Shown: positions 19,814 to 29,183, numbered from the stretch's first letter. The stretch: DNA of 64,000 bases from Nocardia sp. (GCF_025465275.1 NZ_JAODNK010000199.1:1-64000); one strand, 5' to 3'. The notes: a model not told the origin generated them from the letters alone. A program made the numbers and translations.

Positions 19814-22800
19814 TCACGAAAGGACCGCCGCCGCTGCGATCTCGGTCCCGCGCAGTCGTCCCATGGAGTCGGCCAGGCGGGCTACGAGCTCCTCAGGCAC
19901 CGGCGCACCATCGTGAATCGCGGACAGGCGCTCGAACAGCATCTCGACTTCGGCGATGATCGGGCCTGCCAGCTCGGCGGCCTGCGGAGTGATCTGGTCC
20001 AGTACGTGCCGGGCCAGCAGCCTGACCGTCGGGTACTGGTAGATCACCGAATTGCCCAGCTTGACACCGGTCATCGCCCGCAGGCGGGCTCCGAGTTCGA
20101 TCGAGCTGAGCGAGTCGAGGCCCATCTCGGCGAACTGCCGGTCCGGTTGCACCACATCGGGTGTGGCGTAGCCGAGAACCATCGAGACCGGTGCCTTGAG
20201 CAGTTCGATCGCCGCCTCGTGCCGCTCGGCGGGGCTGAGCCCCGCCAGCCGCGCGGCCAGCTCCGTCGGGTCATCCACCTGCTGGGCGGCCTGCGGCTTG
20301 GCGTGCGGCAGCGCACGGAAGAACGGAGGCAGTTCGGCCGTCGGCTGGGCCGCGCGCACCAGCGACAGATCCATCCCGATCGGCAGTACATATGGGTGCC
20401 CGGTGCGCAATGCGGCATCGAACAGGCCCAGAGCCTCGGCGGTCGGAATGGGTGTAAGGCCGATACGGCCGAGTCGAGCACGGTCTTTGTCCTCGAGTCC
20501 ACCGGTATTGGAGGTGTCCTCGGCCCACCACCCCCAGGCCATGGCGGTAGCGGGCAGACCGCGGTGGTACCGATGCCGAGCCAGACTGTCGAGGAAAACG
20601 TTGGCCGCACCGTAGTTGGCCTGGCCGGGCCAGGCGAATACGCCTGCCGTAGAGGAGAACAGCACGAACATCGACAGATCCAGATGCTGAGTGAGCTCGT
20701 GCAGATACCACGCGCCATTGGCCTTGGCGGGCAGCACGGCGTCCAGATGTTCGGTGGTGAGGACCGTGAAGGTCGCGTCGGCGAGCGTGGCCGCGAGATG
20801 GACGACCGCACCGACCGGATGCGCCGCCGGCACGCCAGCGATCACCCCGGCCAGCGCGTCGCGATCACCCGCGTCACAGGCCACCACTGTCACTTCGGCA
20901 CCAGCATCGCCCAATTCCGCGACCAGTTCGGCGATTCCGGCCGCCGCGGCGCCGCTGCGGCTGGTGAGCAGCAGATGCTCGGCGCCGTAGGCGGAGACGA
21001 GATGCCGGGCGATGATCCCGCCGATCTTGCCGGTACCGCCGGTGATCAATACGGTGCTGTTCGGATCGAACGCGGACGGCCAGGTGAGCACCACCCGCCC
21101 GACATGCCGGGCTTCGCCGAGGTAACGCAGGGCAGCGGCCGCATGCCGTACATCGAAGCGGGTGAGCGGCAGCGCAGCGAGAGCACCGCTCGCGAAAAGC
21201 GCCGACAGCTCGGTAAGCAAGCCGCCCAGCACATTCGGATCGAGCGCGCCGAGCGCGAACGAGGCGTAGGACACACCGTGCTCGTCGCGGACGGCGTCCG
21301 GCTCACGCACCACATCCCTGGCGATCTCGACGAATCGGCCCGTAGCGGAAAGCAGACCGAGCGAGTCTCGGGTGAAGGCGTCGGGCAACTGGTTCAGCAC
21401 GATATCGATGCCGCGCTCGCTCACAAACCGCGTCGCGAACTCCGCCGACCTCGAATCCGCGATGCGATCCTCGGCGAAACCCATGCGGCGCAGTGCATCC
21501 CACTTTGGCTTGCTCGCGGTCGCGAACACATCCAAGCCGAGCTGCCGCGCCAGATTCACTGCGGCCGTGCCGACTCCACTCGTCGCGGCGTGGACGAGCA
21601 GCGTCTGACCCGGCTGTGCCGCCGCGACATCGCGAAGGGCGTGCAGGGCGGTCAGATACGCCACCGGCGCTGCCGCGGCCTGCGCGAACGACCAGGCCGA
21701 AGGAACCGCCGCGAGCAGACGGTGGTCAGCGGTCGCGGTCGCGGCGATCTCGTCGAACAACCCGAATACCCGGTCACCTGTGGCGAATTCGGTCACGTCC
21801 GGGCCGACCGCGAGCACGACACCGGCGGCCTCGTGTACCCGCCGTGCCGGTGTCCCGGTTCCGGCGGCGACATCGGTCGACGCGTCCGGGAACGAGACGC
21901 CCGCAGCACGCTGTTCGACCAGCACGGTGCCGGGCGCGAGTTCGGTACGAGCGGATTCACGCGCGGCCTCGGTCAGCGCCGCGTCCGCGCGATCGCCCGA
22001 TGCCGGAAGGTCGAGCCGCCAGGCCCCGGACAGCCGTGCACCGACGGTGGCCGCCGCATCGAGGCCGGAACGCAGTCGCGGGCCGAAGAATTCGCCGCGC
22101 CGCAGCGCCAGTTCGGACTCGCCGAGCCGCAGTCCGGTCGCGAGCTGATCGAGGCTGATTCCGGCCTCGTCGAGATCGAGTTGCACGATCCGGTCCTGAT
22201 ACTCCGACTGCGCGCTGCGCACCAGTGCCCACACGGTGGCACCCGCCAGATCCGAGACGTCCTCGCCGGCCTCGACCGCCTGCACGCCACTAGCGAGGAT
22301 GACAAGCTTGGTCTCGGCGAATCGCGCTGCGGTCAACCAGGTCTGGATCTGCTGCAGCATCTCCGTGAGCTCGTCGCGCACTGTTTCGGTCGGATGGGCG
22401 CCCGGCTCGCCTCCGGCTGCGGAGGCGACCCGGGACAACACCACAACCTTGGGGACATCGGATCCGGAATCCACTGCCGCGTAGAGGGATTCAAGATCCG
22501 AATAGGTGGTGAGCCCGACATCACCGCTCAACCCGAGCGGCTGACTGCCGACAACGGCCCACTCGCCCCGGCGCGCGGAGTAGCGCGCCGGCCACGCGGG
22601 AACGCTCATCCAGTCGACGCTGAAAAGCGAATCCTGCCGGCCCGACCATTCACGGGTGGCAAGCTCGTCCCTCGATACGGTGCCCACCTGCACGGCGCCG
22701 ACAGCGACGATCCGGCCGGTGCTGTCGCCGAGCACCCAGCGAAAACGATCTGTGCCCGCAGGTGTCAGCCGAACCCGCAGGGCCGTCGCGCCCACCACGC

Positions 22801-25800
22801 GCAGTTCGACGTGTTCCCACACGAACGGGAGCCGGATCGAACCCGCCTCCGACGGCACCGGCACGGCGGCCGCGGATACGGGCTGCAGGGCGGCGTCCAG
22901 CAGCGCCGGATGCAATCCGTACTTATCCGCGTCGTCCACGGTGTCGGGCAAGGCGACCTCGGCGAAGATCTCGTCGCCGCGCTGCCAAACCCTCTTCATG
23001 CCTCGGAAGACCAGGCCGTGCTGGTAGCCCAGAGCCGCGAGGGTCTCGTACACGGGGCCGGGCTCCATCGCCCGTACCGCACCGACGGGAGGCCAAAGGC
23101 TAAGCCCGTGGCTGTCGGGGTCCGAGGTCCTGGGCATCGAAGTGAGCAGCCCATCCGCGTGCAGGCTCCACCGGCTCTCACCGAGTGCGCCGCCTTTGTC
23201 TTCAGGGCGCGAGTAGATGGCCACCGTGCGCCGACCGGCCCCAAGGAATTCGCCGACCACGACCTGTAGGTCGATGGCGCCCGCTGTGGGCAGCATGACC
23301 GGGGTATACATGGTCAGCCTCTCGACCTGCGGAACGCCGAGGGTGTCGCCGGCGTGCAAGACCAGCTCCAGCAGCGTCGCACCGGGCAGCACCACGGTGC
23401 CGTCCAGGGTGTAATCGGCGATCCAGGCATGGGTTGCCTGCGAAATGTGGGTAATGAACTGGAAGCGGTCCGCGCTGGGCAGTTCGACCACCGCGCCGAG
23501 CAGAGGGTGCCCGGCCACAGCCAGCCCGAGACCGCTGGGCCGATCGCCACCCGCACCGGACGCGCCGTCCAGCCAGTATCGCTGGCGCTGGAAGGCGTAG
23601 GTGGGCAATGGGACCGGCCGCGCGGAGCCGACAGGGTAGATCGTCGACCACTGCGGCGACACACCCTGTACATGGGCTTCGGACACGGAGGTCAGCAAGC
23701 GCCGAATACCGGCGTCATCACGTTTGAGTGAGCCGACGATGAGGCAGGAATCGACTGCGGCACCCAGGGATTCGTGCATCGCGGCAGTCAGCAGCGGATT
23801 CGCGCTCATCTCGAGGAAGGCGTTATATCCGGACTGGAATGCGGTCCGGCAGCCCTCCTCGAAGTTCACCGCTTCGCGCAGATTGCGGAACCAGTAGTGC
23901 GGGCCCAGATTCTCGGTGGCCAACGCACCACCGGTGACCGTGGAGAAGAAGGTGATGCCGGTGGCCCGCGCGGTAATCGGGGCCACCGCGGCGTCGAGCC
24001 GCTCGCGCAAGACATCGACATGCGCGGTGTGCCCGGCGCAGCTGGCCGGAATCTGCCGCGCCCGCACGGCTTCTCGTTCACACACCGCGAGGATTCGAGC
24101 CACGCCTTCCGGCCCACCCGCGACGACGGTGCTCGACGGAGAATTGACGGCAGCGATGTGTAGATCGTCGATCCCGGCCATCAGTTCGCGCACACGCGCA
24201 ACCGAGGCATTGATCGACGCCATGCCACCTGTACCGTCCAGTTCGCGCAGCAGCTTACTGCGCAGCGCCACAATCCTCGCGGCATCGGAAAGCGACAGCG
24301 CGCCGGCAACATACGCGGCGGCCACCTCACCCTGCGAGTGCGCGAGCACCGCGGCGGGCTCGATGCCGAACGAACGCCACAGTGCCGCAAGCGAAACCAT
24401 CGTCGCGAAGAGTGCGGGCTGCACCACGTCGACGCGCTCGAACGATGGTGCGCCCTGGGTCTCGTTCAGCACATCGGTCAGTGACCAGTCGACGAACTCC
24501 GACAGCACCGCCTCGCACTCGGCGATCTTCGCGGCGAATACCGGCGACTCGGCCATCAACTGCGCTGCCATACCCGCGTACTGCGCACCCTGACCGGGGA
24601 AGACGAAAACCACCCGGCGCACGGTGGCCTGGCCACGGATCGGTCCGGCCGGCCGGCCGGCCGCCACAGCAGCCAGGCCGGCAAGCAGGTCGACGCGGTT
24701 GCGGCCAAGCACCACCGCGCGATGGTCGAACGTGGCGCGAGTCGTGGTCAGTGCGTGGCCCACCTCGCGTGAGCTGAATTCCGGATGGGCCCTGACATGG
24801 TCCGCCAGTCGCGCGGCCTGCTCGGCCAGCGCCTCGGGCGTCTTGCCGGAGATCGGCCACACGGCGAGTGGCACACGCTGACCGGGATCGACAAGCGTGG
24901 CCGATTGCGCCGGTGGCGCCTGCTCGAGGATGACGTGGGCATTGGTACCGCTGATCCCGAACGAGGACACCGCGGCCCGGCGCGGCCGGTCGCGGTCCGG
25001 CCACGGGGCGGTCGCGGTGATCAGATCGACCGTCTCAGCGGACCAGTCCACATCCCGGGTCGGCTCGGTGACATTCATGGTGGGCGGCACGAAGCCGTAT
25101 CGCATGGCCTGAACCATCTTGATCACGCTCGCGATGCCTGCGGCAGCCTGGGCGTGGCCGAAGTTCCCCTTGATGGAACCGAGCATTAGCGGCTCCGTGG
25201 CGGAACGGCCGCGGCCGTAGGTGTTGAACAGCGCCTCCAATTCGATGGCATCGCTCACCGGCGCGCCGGTTCCGTGCCCTTCCACGACATCGATATCGGC
25301 AACCGTGAGATCGGCGTCGGCCAGAGCGGCGCGGATCAGCTTCTGCTGCGCCGAAGCGCTCGGCACGGTAAAGCCCGCCGAGGCGCCGTCTTGGTTGACG
25401 GCGGCGCCGCGCAGAACGGCGAGCACCTCGTGGCCGTTGCGGCGAGCATCGGACAATCGCTCCAGCACCAGCAATCCGACACCCTCGGACATACAGAGCC
25501 CGTCAGCATCAGCCGAATATGGCTTGCTACGACCGGCGTCGGAGATGGCATCGTGCCGGCCGAGTGTGCGGAACCCGGTGCGCGTGGACACGATCGAGAC
25601 ACCACCGACGAGGGCGAGTGAACTTTCACCGGCGGCGAGGGCCTGGGCGGCGAGATGCGTGGCGACGAGCGAGGACGAGCCGGCGGTGTCGATGCTCATG
25701 GTTGGGCCTTGCAGACCCAGTACGTAGGACACCCGGCCGGCCAGCGCACTCTGGTTCACACCCATGGCCACATCTCCTGGATCGAGATCCGACCGGCCCG

Positions 25801-26188
25801 GGATCAGGTATGTGTAGTCCCCTCCCGTGGCACCGATGTAGACACCCGTGTCGCTCTCGCGCAACACTGTCGGGTCGATTCCCGCGGATTCCAGTGCCTG
25901 CCAGCTTGTTTCGAGCACCATCCGCTGCTGCGGGTCCATGGCCTCGGCTTCGTGCGGGCTGATTCCGAAGAATTCCGGATCGAATTCGCCCACCCCGTCG
26001 ATGAACCCACCCATCGGCGCGGTATCCGCCGGTTCCACCCTCGACCGATCGGCCGGGAACCCGCCGGAGGTGTGTCGACCTTCGATCAGAAAGCGCCACA
26101 ATGACTCTGGTGAATCGATGCCGCCAGGGAAGCGACACGCCATACCGACGACCACGATCAGGTCATCGGAGAGAACACGATCTGCCAC
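19814..26188 (-). CDS. MAS-like type I PKS with mutated KS and DH (PKS A)
   Basis: A 2124-aa PKS of KS-AT-DH-ER-KR-ACP layout. The KS (10-430) reads SIDTAGSSSL: Gly170 replaces the catalytic Cys (GGC for TGC), while both active-site His remain (EGHGTGAP, KGNFGHAQ). AT (535-840) has Ser in AHSQGEVAA and CAGH near 718 in the specificity position, closer to ethyl/alkylmalonyl AT (xAGH) than to malonyl (HAFH) or methylmalonyl (YASH). The DH motif is DYTLDGTVVLPG, with Tyr for the catalytic His. ER has a divergent NADPH loop HAATSGVGTAA; KR (TGGTGKIGG, NYGAANVFLD) and ACP (GLDSLSS, near 2023) look intact. A charged C-terminal tail (2060-2124) may dock. GTG start with GGGGGG five bases upstream. 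It could act as a decarboxylative loading module or depend on the free-standing KS. Confidence 0.95.
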   Translation of the reverse strand: MADRVLSDDLIVVVGMACRFPGGIDSPESLWRFLIEGRHTSGGFPADRSRVEPADTAPMGGFIDGVGEFDPEFFGISPHEAEAMDPQQRMVLETSWQALESAGIDPTVLRESDTGVYIGATGGDYTYLIPGRSDLDPGDVAMGVNQSALAGRVSYVLGLQGPTMSIDTAGSSSLVATHLAAQALAAGESSLALVGGVSIVSTRTGFRTLGRHDAISDAGRSKPYSADADGLCMSEGVGLLVLERLSDARRNGHEVLAVLRGAAVNQDGASAGFTVPSASAQQKLIRAALADADLTVADIDVVEGHGTGAPVSDAIELEALFNTYGRGRSATEPLMLGSIKGNFGHAQAAAGIASVIKMVQAMRYGFVPPTMNVTEPTRDVDWSAETVDLITATAPWPDRDRPRRAAVSSFGISGTNAHVILEQAPPAQSATLVDPGQRVPLAVWPISGKTPEALAEQAARLADHVRAHPEFSSREVGHALTTTRATFDHRAVVLGRNRVDLLAGLAAVAAGRPAGPIRGQATVRRVVFVFPGQGAQYAGMAAQLMAESPVFAAKIAECEAVLSEFVDWSLTDVLNETQGAPSFERVDVVQPALFATMVSLAALWRSFGIEPAAVLAHSQGEVAAAYVAGALSLSDAARIVALRSKLLRELDGTGGMASINASVARVRELMAGIDDLHIAAVNSPSSTVVAGGPEGVARILAVCEREAVRARQIPASCAGHTAHVDVLRERLDAAVAPITARATGITFFSTVTGGALATENLGPHYWFRNLREAVNFEEGCRTAFQSGYNAFLEMSANPLLTAAMHESLGAAVDSCLIVGSLKRDDAGIRRLLTSVSEAHVQGVSPQWSTIYPVGSARPVPLPTYAFQRQRYWLDGASGAGGDRPSGLGLAVAGHPLLGAVVELPSADRFQFITHISQATHAWIADYTLDGTVVLPGATLLELVLHAGDTLGVPQVERLTMYTPVMLPTAGAIDLQVVVGEFLGAGRRTVAIYSRPEDKGGALGESRWSLHADGLLTSMPRTSDPDSHGLSLWPPVGAVRAMEPGPVYETLAALGYQHGLVFRGMKRVWQRGDEIFAEVALPDTVDDADKYGLHPALLDAALQPVSAAAVPVPSEAGSIRLPFVWEHVELRVVGATALRVRLTPAGTDRFRWVLGDSTGRIVAVGAVQVGTVSRDELATREWSGRQDSLFSVDWMSVPAWPARYSARRGEWAVVGSQPLGLSGDVGLTTYSDLESLYAAVDSGSDVPKVVVLSRVASAAGGEPGAHPTETVRDELTEMLQQIQTWLTAARFAETKLVILASGVQAVEAGEDVSDLAGATVWALVRSAQSEYQDRIVQLDLDEAGISLDQLATGLRLGESELALRRGEFFGPRLRSGLDAAATVGARLSGAWRLDLPASGDRADAALTEAARESARTELAPGTVLVEQRAAGVSFPDASTDVAAGTGTPARRVHEAAGVVLAVGPDVTEFATGDRVFGLFDEIAATATADHRLLAAVPSAWSFAQAAAAPVAYLTALHALRDVAAAQPGQTLLVHAATSGVGTAAVNLARQLGLDVFATASKPKWDALRRMGFAEDRIADSRSAEFATRFVSERGIDIVLNQLPDAFTRDSLGLLSATGRFVEIARDVVREPDAVRDEHGVSYASFALGALDPNVLGGLLTELSALFASGALAALPLTRFDVRHAAAALRYLGEARHVGRVVLTWPSAFDPNSTVLITGGTGKIGGIIARHLVSAYGAEHLLLTSRSGAAAAGIAELVAELGDAGAEVTVVACDAGDRDALAGVIAGVPAAHPVGAVVHLAATLADATFTVLTTEHLDAVLPAKANGAWYLHELTQHLDLSMFVLFSSTAGVFAWPGQANYGAANVFLDSLARHRYHRGLPATAMAWGWWAEDTSNTGGLEDKDRARLGRIGLTPIPTAEALGLFDAALRTGHPYVLPIGMDLSLVRAAQPTAELPPFFRALPHAKPQAAQQVDDPTELAARLAGLSPAERHEAAIELLKAPVSMVLGYATPDVVQPDRQFAEMGLDSLSSIELGARLRAMTGVKLGNSVIYQYPTVRLLARHVLDQITPQAAELAGPIIAEVEMLFERLSAIHDGAPVPEELVARLADSMGRLRGTEIAAAAVLS

Positions 26189-26221
26189 GACTGCCCCCCA
26201 AATGGTTAGAGATAGATTTCG

Positions 26222-27451
26222 TCAACAGTCGGACTGCGCGTTGACCAGCACCGCCATATTTCCGGGAGGCTGCTGGTTATCGCACATCAACTGATGGACT
26301 CTTCCAATTTCCGCAAAGGCACCGACATACGACAAGCACGGATCCACATCACCGATCGAAACCAGCTCGGTAATGGCCCGGCACTGCTGCAGGTTCGCGA
26401 AATGCGACCCTTGAAGTCGTTTTTGCCGCATCCACAGGTACCGGAGATCGACATCCGCGTTATACCCGGTCGTACCGCCGCAAATGACGACCATGCCCGC
26501 GTTGTCGCACATATAGATCGACGTCGGTATCGTGTCCTCACCGGCGTGCTCGATCACTATCTTCGGAGCGCGTTTCGCACCGAGCGCTTCCCAGTACCTG
26601 GTGCCGAATCGCCGCACCTCGGTGAGCCATTTCGCCATGTCGGGCTCATTACCGATATCCGGCAGCCGGCCCCAATGGGAGAATTCCCGACGGTTGACAA
26701 CACCGACGGCGCCCAAGCTTTCACAGTGCTTTTCACGCTCCGCGCTGGACACGACCGCTACGGGCCGACCACCGTATGTCCTTGCGATCTGTATCGCCAT
26801 GGAACCGAGCCCACCAGCACCGCCCCAGATCAACACCGGATCACCAGGCTGTACCACGTTCGGATACCAACCCAGCAGCTGGCGGTACGCGGTGGCCCCG
26901 GTCAAAATATATGCGGCGGCTTCGGCCCAGGAAAGTCTGTCCGGCTTAGGGTGGCATTGATAATCTTGAACGACCGTGAATTGAGCAAAAGAACCATAGT
27001 TCTCTTCGTAACCCCAGACACTTTGACTCGATGACGTCATCGGGTCGGCGCCCATCCTGATATCGTTGGCCGATTCGTTCCAGATACATGAAGACAAAAC
27101 GACTGAATCACCGACATCAACGTTATCCACCCGGTCGCCCACTGCCCAGACGATCCCCGAGCCTTCGGATCCACCGATGTGAAAGTCCTCGCTGGAACCT
27201 CGCTTTCGGCGTGCCGCGATCACGTCCAGCGGCGTACCTCGCGCCGCCCAGACATTGTTGAAATTGATGCCGGCCGCCATCACATAAATGAGCACTTCGT
27301 TCGGACTGATTTGTGGAACATCGACAATTTCGTCTTGAAATGCGTCGATCGGGTCGCCGTACCGGTCGGGGCGAATGACCGATGCCAGCATCTTCCTCGG
27401 GATAAACCCGACCGGCGGGAGCTCACCGAGCTCGTACAGCGACTTTTTCAA
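26222..27451 (-). CDS. crotonyl-CoA carboxylase/reductase-family enzyme
   Basis: A 409-aa MDR-superfamily protein of the CCR branch. Diagnostic features are YVMAAGINFNNVWAA with the conserved Asn, VWGYEENYGSFAQF (CCR usually WGFE; Phe to Tyr here), the NADPH loop IWGGAGGLGSMAIQIA, VIEHAGEDTIP and KRLQGSHFANL with the conserved His. CCR enzymes reductively carboxylate alpha,beta-enoyl-CoAs with NADPH and CO2 to give ethylmalonyl-CoA or longer alkylmalonyl-CoAs. Most CO2-pocket residues are present, so carboxylation is plausible. The neighbouring PKS A has a CAGH acyltransferase fit for such a unit. TTG start at 27451, two bases past the stop of the Ddn-like gene; it precedes PKS A by 33 bp. 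Confidence 0.9.
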   Translation of the reverse strand: MKKSLYELGELPPVGFIPRKMLASVIRPDRYGDPIDAFQDEIVDVPQISPNEVLIYVMAAGINFNNVWAARGTPLDVIAARRKRGSSEDFHIGGSEGSGIVWAVGDRVDNVDVGDSVVLSSCIWNESANDIRMGADPMTSSSQSVWGYEENYGSFAQFTVVQDYQCHPKPDRLSWAEAAAYILTGATAYRQLLGWYPNVVQPGDPVLIWGGAGGLGSMAIQIARTYGGRPVAVVSSAEREKHCESLGAVGVVNRREFSHWGRLPDIGNEPDMAKWLTEVRRFGTRYWEALGAKRAPKIVIEHAGEDTIPTSIYMCDNAGMVVICGGTTGYNADVDLRYLWMRQKRLQGSHFANLQQCRAITELVSIGDVDPCLSYVGAFAEIGRVHQLMCDNQQPPGNMAVLVNAQSDC

Positions 27452-27452
27452 C

Positions 27453-27935
27453 TCACGAGTCCTCTGCGACAGCGGGCAGCCGAATCAGCGGAATCCGGCG
27501 CGCGCATCTGGATTGATAGTCACGATAGAACTCGCGATCCGCGGTCAACTCATCCCAGAGCTGTTGATACTCGACGCCTTCCAGAATCTGCGGCTCGGCC
27601 CAATACTGTCCGCTGCGCAAGCGCACCAGCACCTTTGGGTTCACATCGGCGGCGGTGAGGTTCAGGTACCACGCCGGGTGTTGCGGTGCCCCGACCAGGG
27701 AAGCGACGATGACCCGGCACCCGGCGCTGTCATACCAGAACGGTAATGCCGCCTTGCGGGTCTGCCCACTCCTGCGACCGATCGTGTGCAGGAGAAGAAA
27801 CTCCATATCCGAGCTGATCCACACCTCGGCGGCGTCGGTGACTTCCATTCCGGCAACATGCCGCCGGCCGATTTCCACCAGTTCATCACGGCTGGGTTCG
27901 ATGAATAGGGCATTTCGTTGACTGGCCGACGTCAT
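27453..27935 (-). CDS. Ddn-like F420-dependent nitroreductase-family protein (copy 2)
   Basis: A 160-aa paralogue of the protein at 3105-3575, with the same blocks: LLLHTIGRRSGQTRKAALPFW, VIVASLVGAPQHPAWYLNL and LTADREFYRDYQSR. An F420H2-dependent reductase role is expected from the family. Its ATG overlaps the stop of the acyltransferase gene (ATGA at 27932-27935) and it ends one base before the CCR start codon, so all three are translated as a unit. In M. tuberculosis ddn lies directly after fadA5; in this window that position holds other genes, and the only Ddn-like genes are in the polyketide island. Confidence 0.88.
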   Translation of the reverse strand: MTSASQRNALFIEPSRDELVEIGRRHVAGMEVTDAAEVWISSDMEFLLLHTIGRRSGQTRKAALPFWYDSAGCRVIVASLVGAPQHPAWYLNLTAADVNPKVLVRLRSGQYWAEPQILEGVEYQQLWDELTADREFYRDYQSRCARRIPLIRLPAVAEDS

Positions 27936-28852
27936 CTCAATGCCTCCGAAGCTTCGTCCAGTCCGGCGGGCGTGATAACCAATGCCATCGTCAAACGCTC
28001 GACAACGAGACTCTCCGGCAAGCCCGGTCCGAGCCCGACCAGAATATCGGTGCCGATACGCTCGACTTCCGTCATCAGCGGTTTGATACCCACACCTCGG
28101 ACATGGTTGTGCAGGAAGTAATCTCTTGTCGCTTCGGCTGTCGTCACCGTGCCCGCACTATGCGATGAGAACATCGTTATCTTCGGATCCCGAAATGTCA
28201 TTTCAGAAATACGAGGTTCCATGAAGTCCGACACATACTGCACGAGCGGGCTGTGATAAGCGCCTGCATACTGATACAGCATTTGCATCTTGCGAGGATG
28301 CTCGGCCACCAGTTTCTCCAAAGCGTCAACGTATCCCGACAGCACTATTACGTGCATATTGCCGCCGTATGCCGCTTCATAGTCTGCGGCGAGGTACACC
28401 CCCGGGCACCGCTCTCCGTAAAAGCTCTCCGGATCATCGTCGATCGGCAATGCCGCCACGGCCATCCCCTGCGCCCGCGGATCAGGCGATGCCGGGACAA
28501 GGCGGTGATAGTGCAACAACCCGAACAGCTCCTGGCGCTCGACAGCACCTGTCAGACAAGCACTGATCAGTCCGCCGAGGCTCAGTCCGCCGACGGCGTC
28601 CGGGTAGATCCCCCGTCCTGCCAGAACATCATGAATTCCAAGGACAAGCGCCGCCTGACGCAATGCGCTGAAACTATGCACGACTTCACGTTCTTCGTGC
28701 TGACTTCCCGCCAGAAGTTCCGATACGGAAAATCCCGTCCACTCGGAAGCCTGTTCATACGAGCTCCGAATTTCGGGGTACCGATCATGAAATTCTTGGC
28801 AGGACGCGGCAGTAAGTGGGATCTGCCCACCAAGTAAATAGGATGTAGTCAC
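27932..28852 (-). CDS. discrete FabD-like acyltransferase
   Basis: A 306-aa stand-alone acyltransferase. The nucleophile elbow is GGLSLGGLISACLTG (GxSxG), the N-terminus has LGGQ where PKS ATs have PGQG, and YHSPLVQ supplies the histidine corresponding to the YASH/HAFH site. Such proteins load malonyl-type units on ACPs or remove wrong acyl groups. First gene of the nine-gene PKS operon; it starts with GTG at 28852, eight bases after GGAG, and overlaps the Ddn-like gene by 4 bases. Which ACP it serves is unknown, since PKS A and PKS B both have their own AT; trans-AT loading or proofreading are both possible. Confidence 0.85.
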   Translation of the reverse strand: MTTSYLLGGQIPLTAASCQEFHDRYPEIRSSYEQASEWTGFSVSELLAGSQHEEREVVHSFSALRQAALVLGIHDVLAGRGIYPDAVGGLSLGGLISACLTGAVERQELFGLLHYHRLVPASPDPRAQGMAVAALPIDDDPESFYGERCPGVYLAADYEAAYGGNMHVIVLSGYVDALEKLVAEHPRKMQMLYQYAGAYHSPLVQYVSDFMEPRISEMTFRDPKITMFSSHSAGTVTTAEATRDYFLHNHVRGVGIKPLMTEVERIGTDILVGLGPGLPESLVVERLTMALVITPAGLDEASEALR

Positions 28853-29165
28853 TATATTAACTCCGAGGAAGAGAAGCAGATTGACGGAGCCGGTGCGAGG
28901 ACAAAGCCTCAGAATTTTTTATGAGTCAACGCCCCTCCTGGTCGCGGTACTTGCCGGCTAGCGAAGGGTAGCGAAAGTTCCCCCTGCCAACCGTTGAGAA
29001 TTCGGTCGCCGAGCAGTTCCCACTCATACGCATGAGCTTCCGAATGGAAGCAGCCCAAAAGAACGCAGAAGGAATACCTTCTGCAGTCCTGCCGTGAAAG
29101 AAGCCCCCAGCCTCATTGCGCATCTATTACGTGCCAACGCCCCGTCCATTTAGGGACGCACCACA
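28853..29165 (-). other. long 5' leader of the PKS operon
   Basis: About 305 bases lie between the predicted promoter (-10 TAGCTT at 29166-29171) and the GTG of the acyltransferase gene. A 65-codon frame (29123 to 28926) begins here, with no ribosome site and no recognisable domain, so I do not call it a gene. No known riboswitch was recognised. Confidence 0.5.
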
Positions 29166-29169
29166 AAGC

Positions 29170-29183
29170 TAGAACGAGTTCCA
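29170..29183. promoter_or_regulatory. KstR-type operator of the PKS operon
   Basis: TAGAACGAGTTCCA fits TnnAACnnGTTnnA. Read on the minus strand, the terminal TA of GTTCTA starts a TAGCTT hexamer, a consensus TANNNT -10 element. The same overlap is seen at the mce4, hsd4A and fadD19 promoters, which supports a working KstR-repressed promoter for the PKS genes. Confidence 0.8.

Noticed and set aside
19598..23269. 1223-codon plus-strand frame
   Set aside because: It is antisense to the PKS genes and its composition is that expected from the complement of GC-rich coding DNA.
28926..29123. 65-codon minus-strand frame in the PKS leader
   Set aside because: No ribosome site or domain; kept only as a remark in the leader entry.
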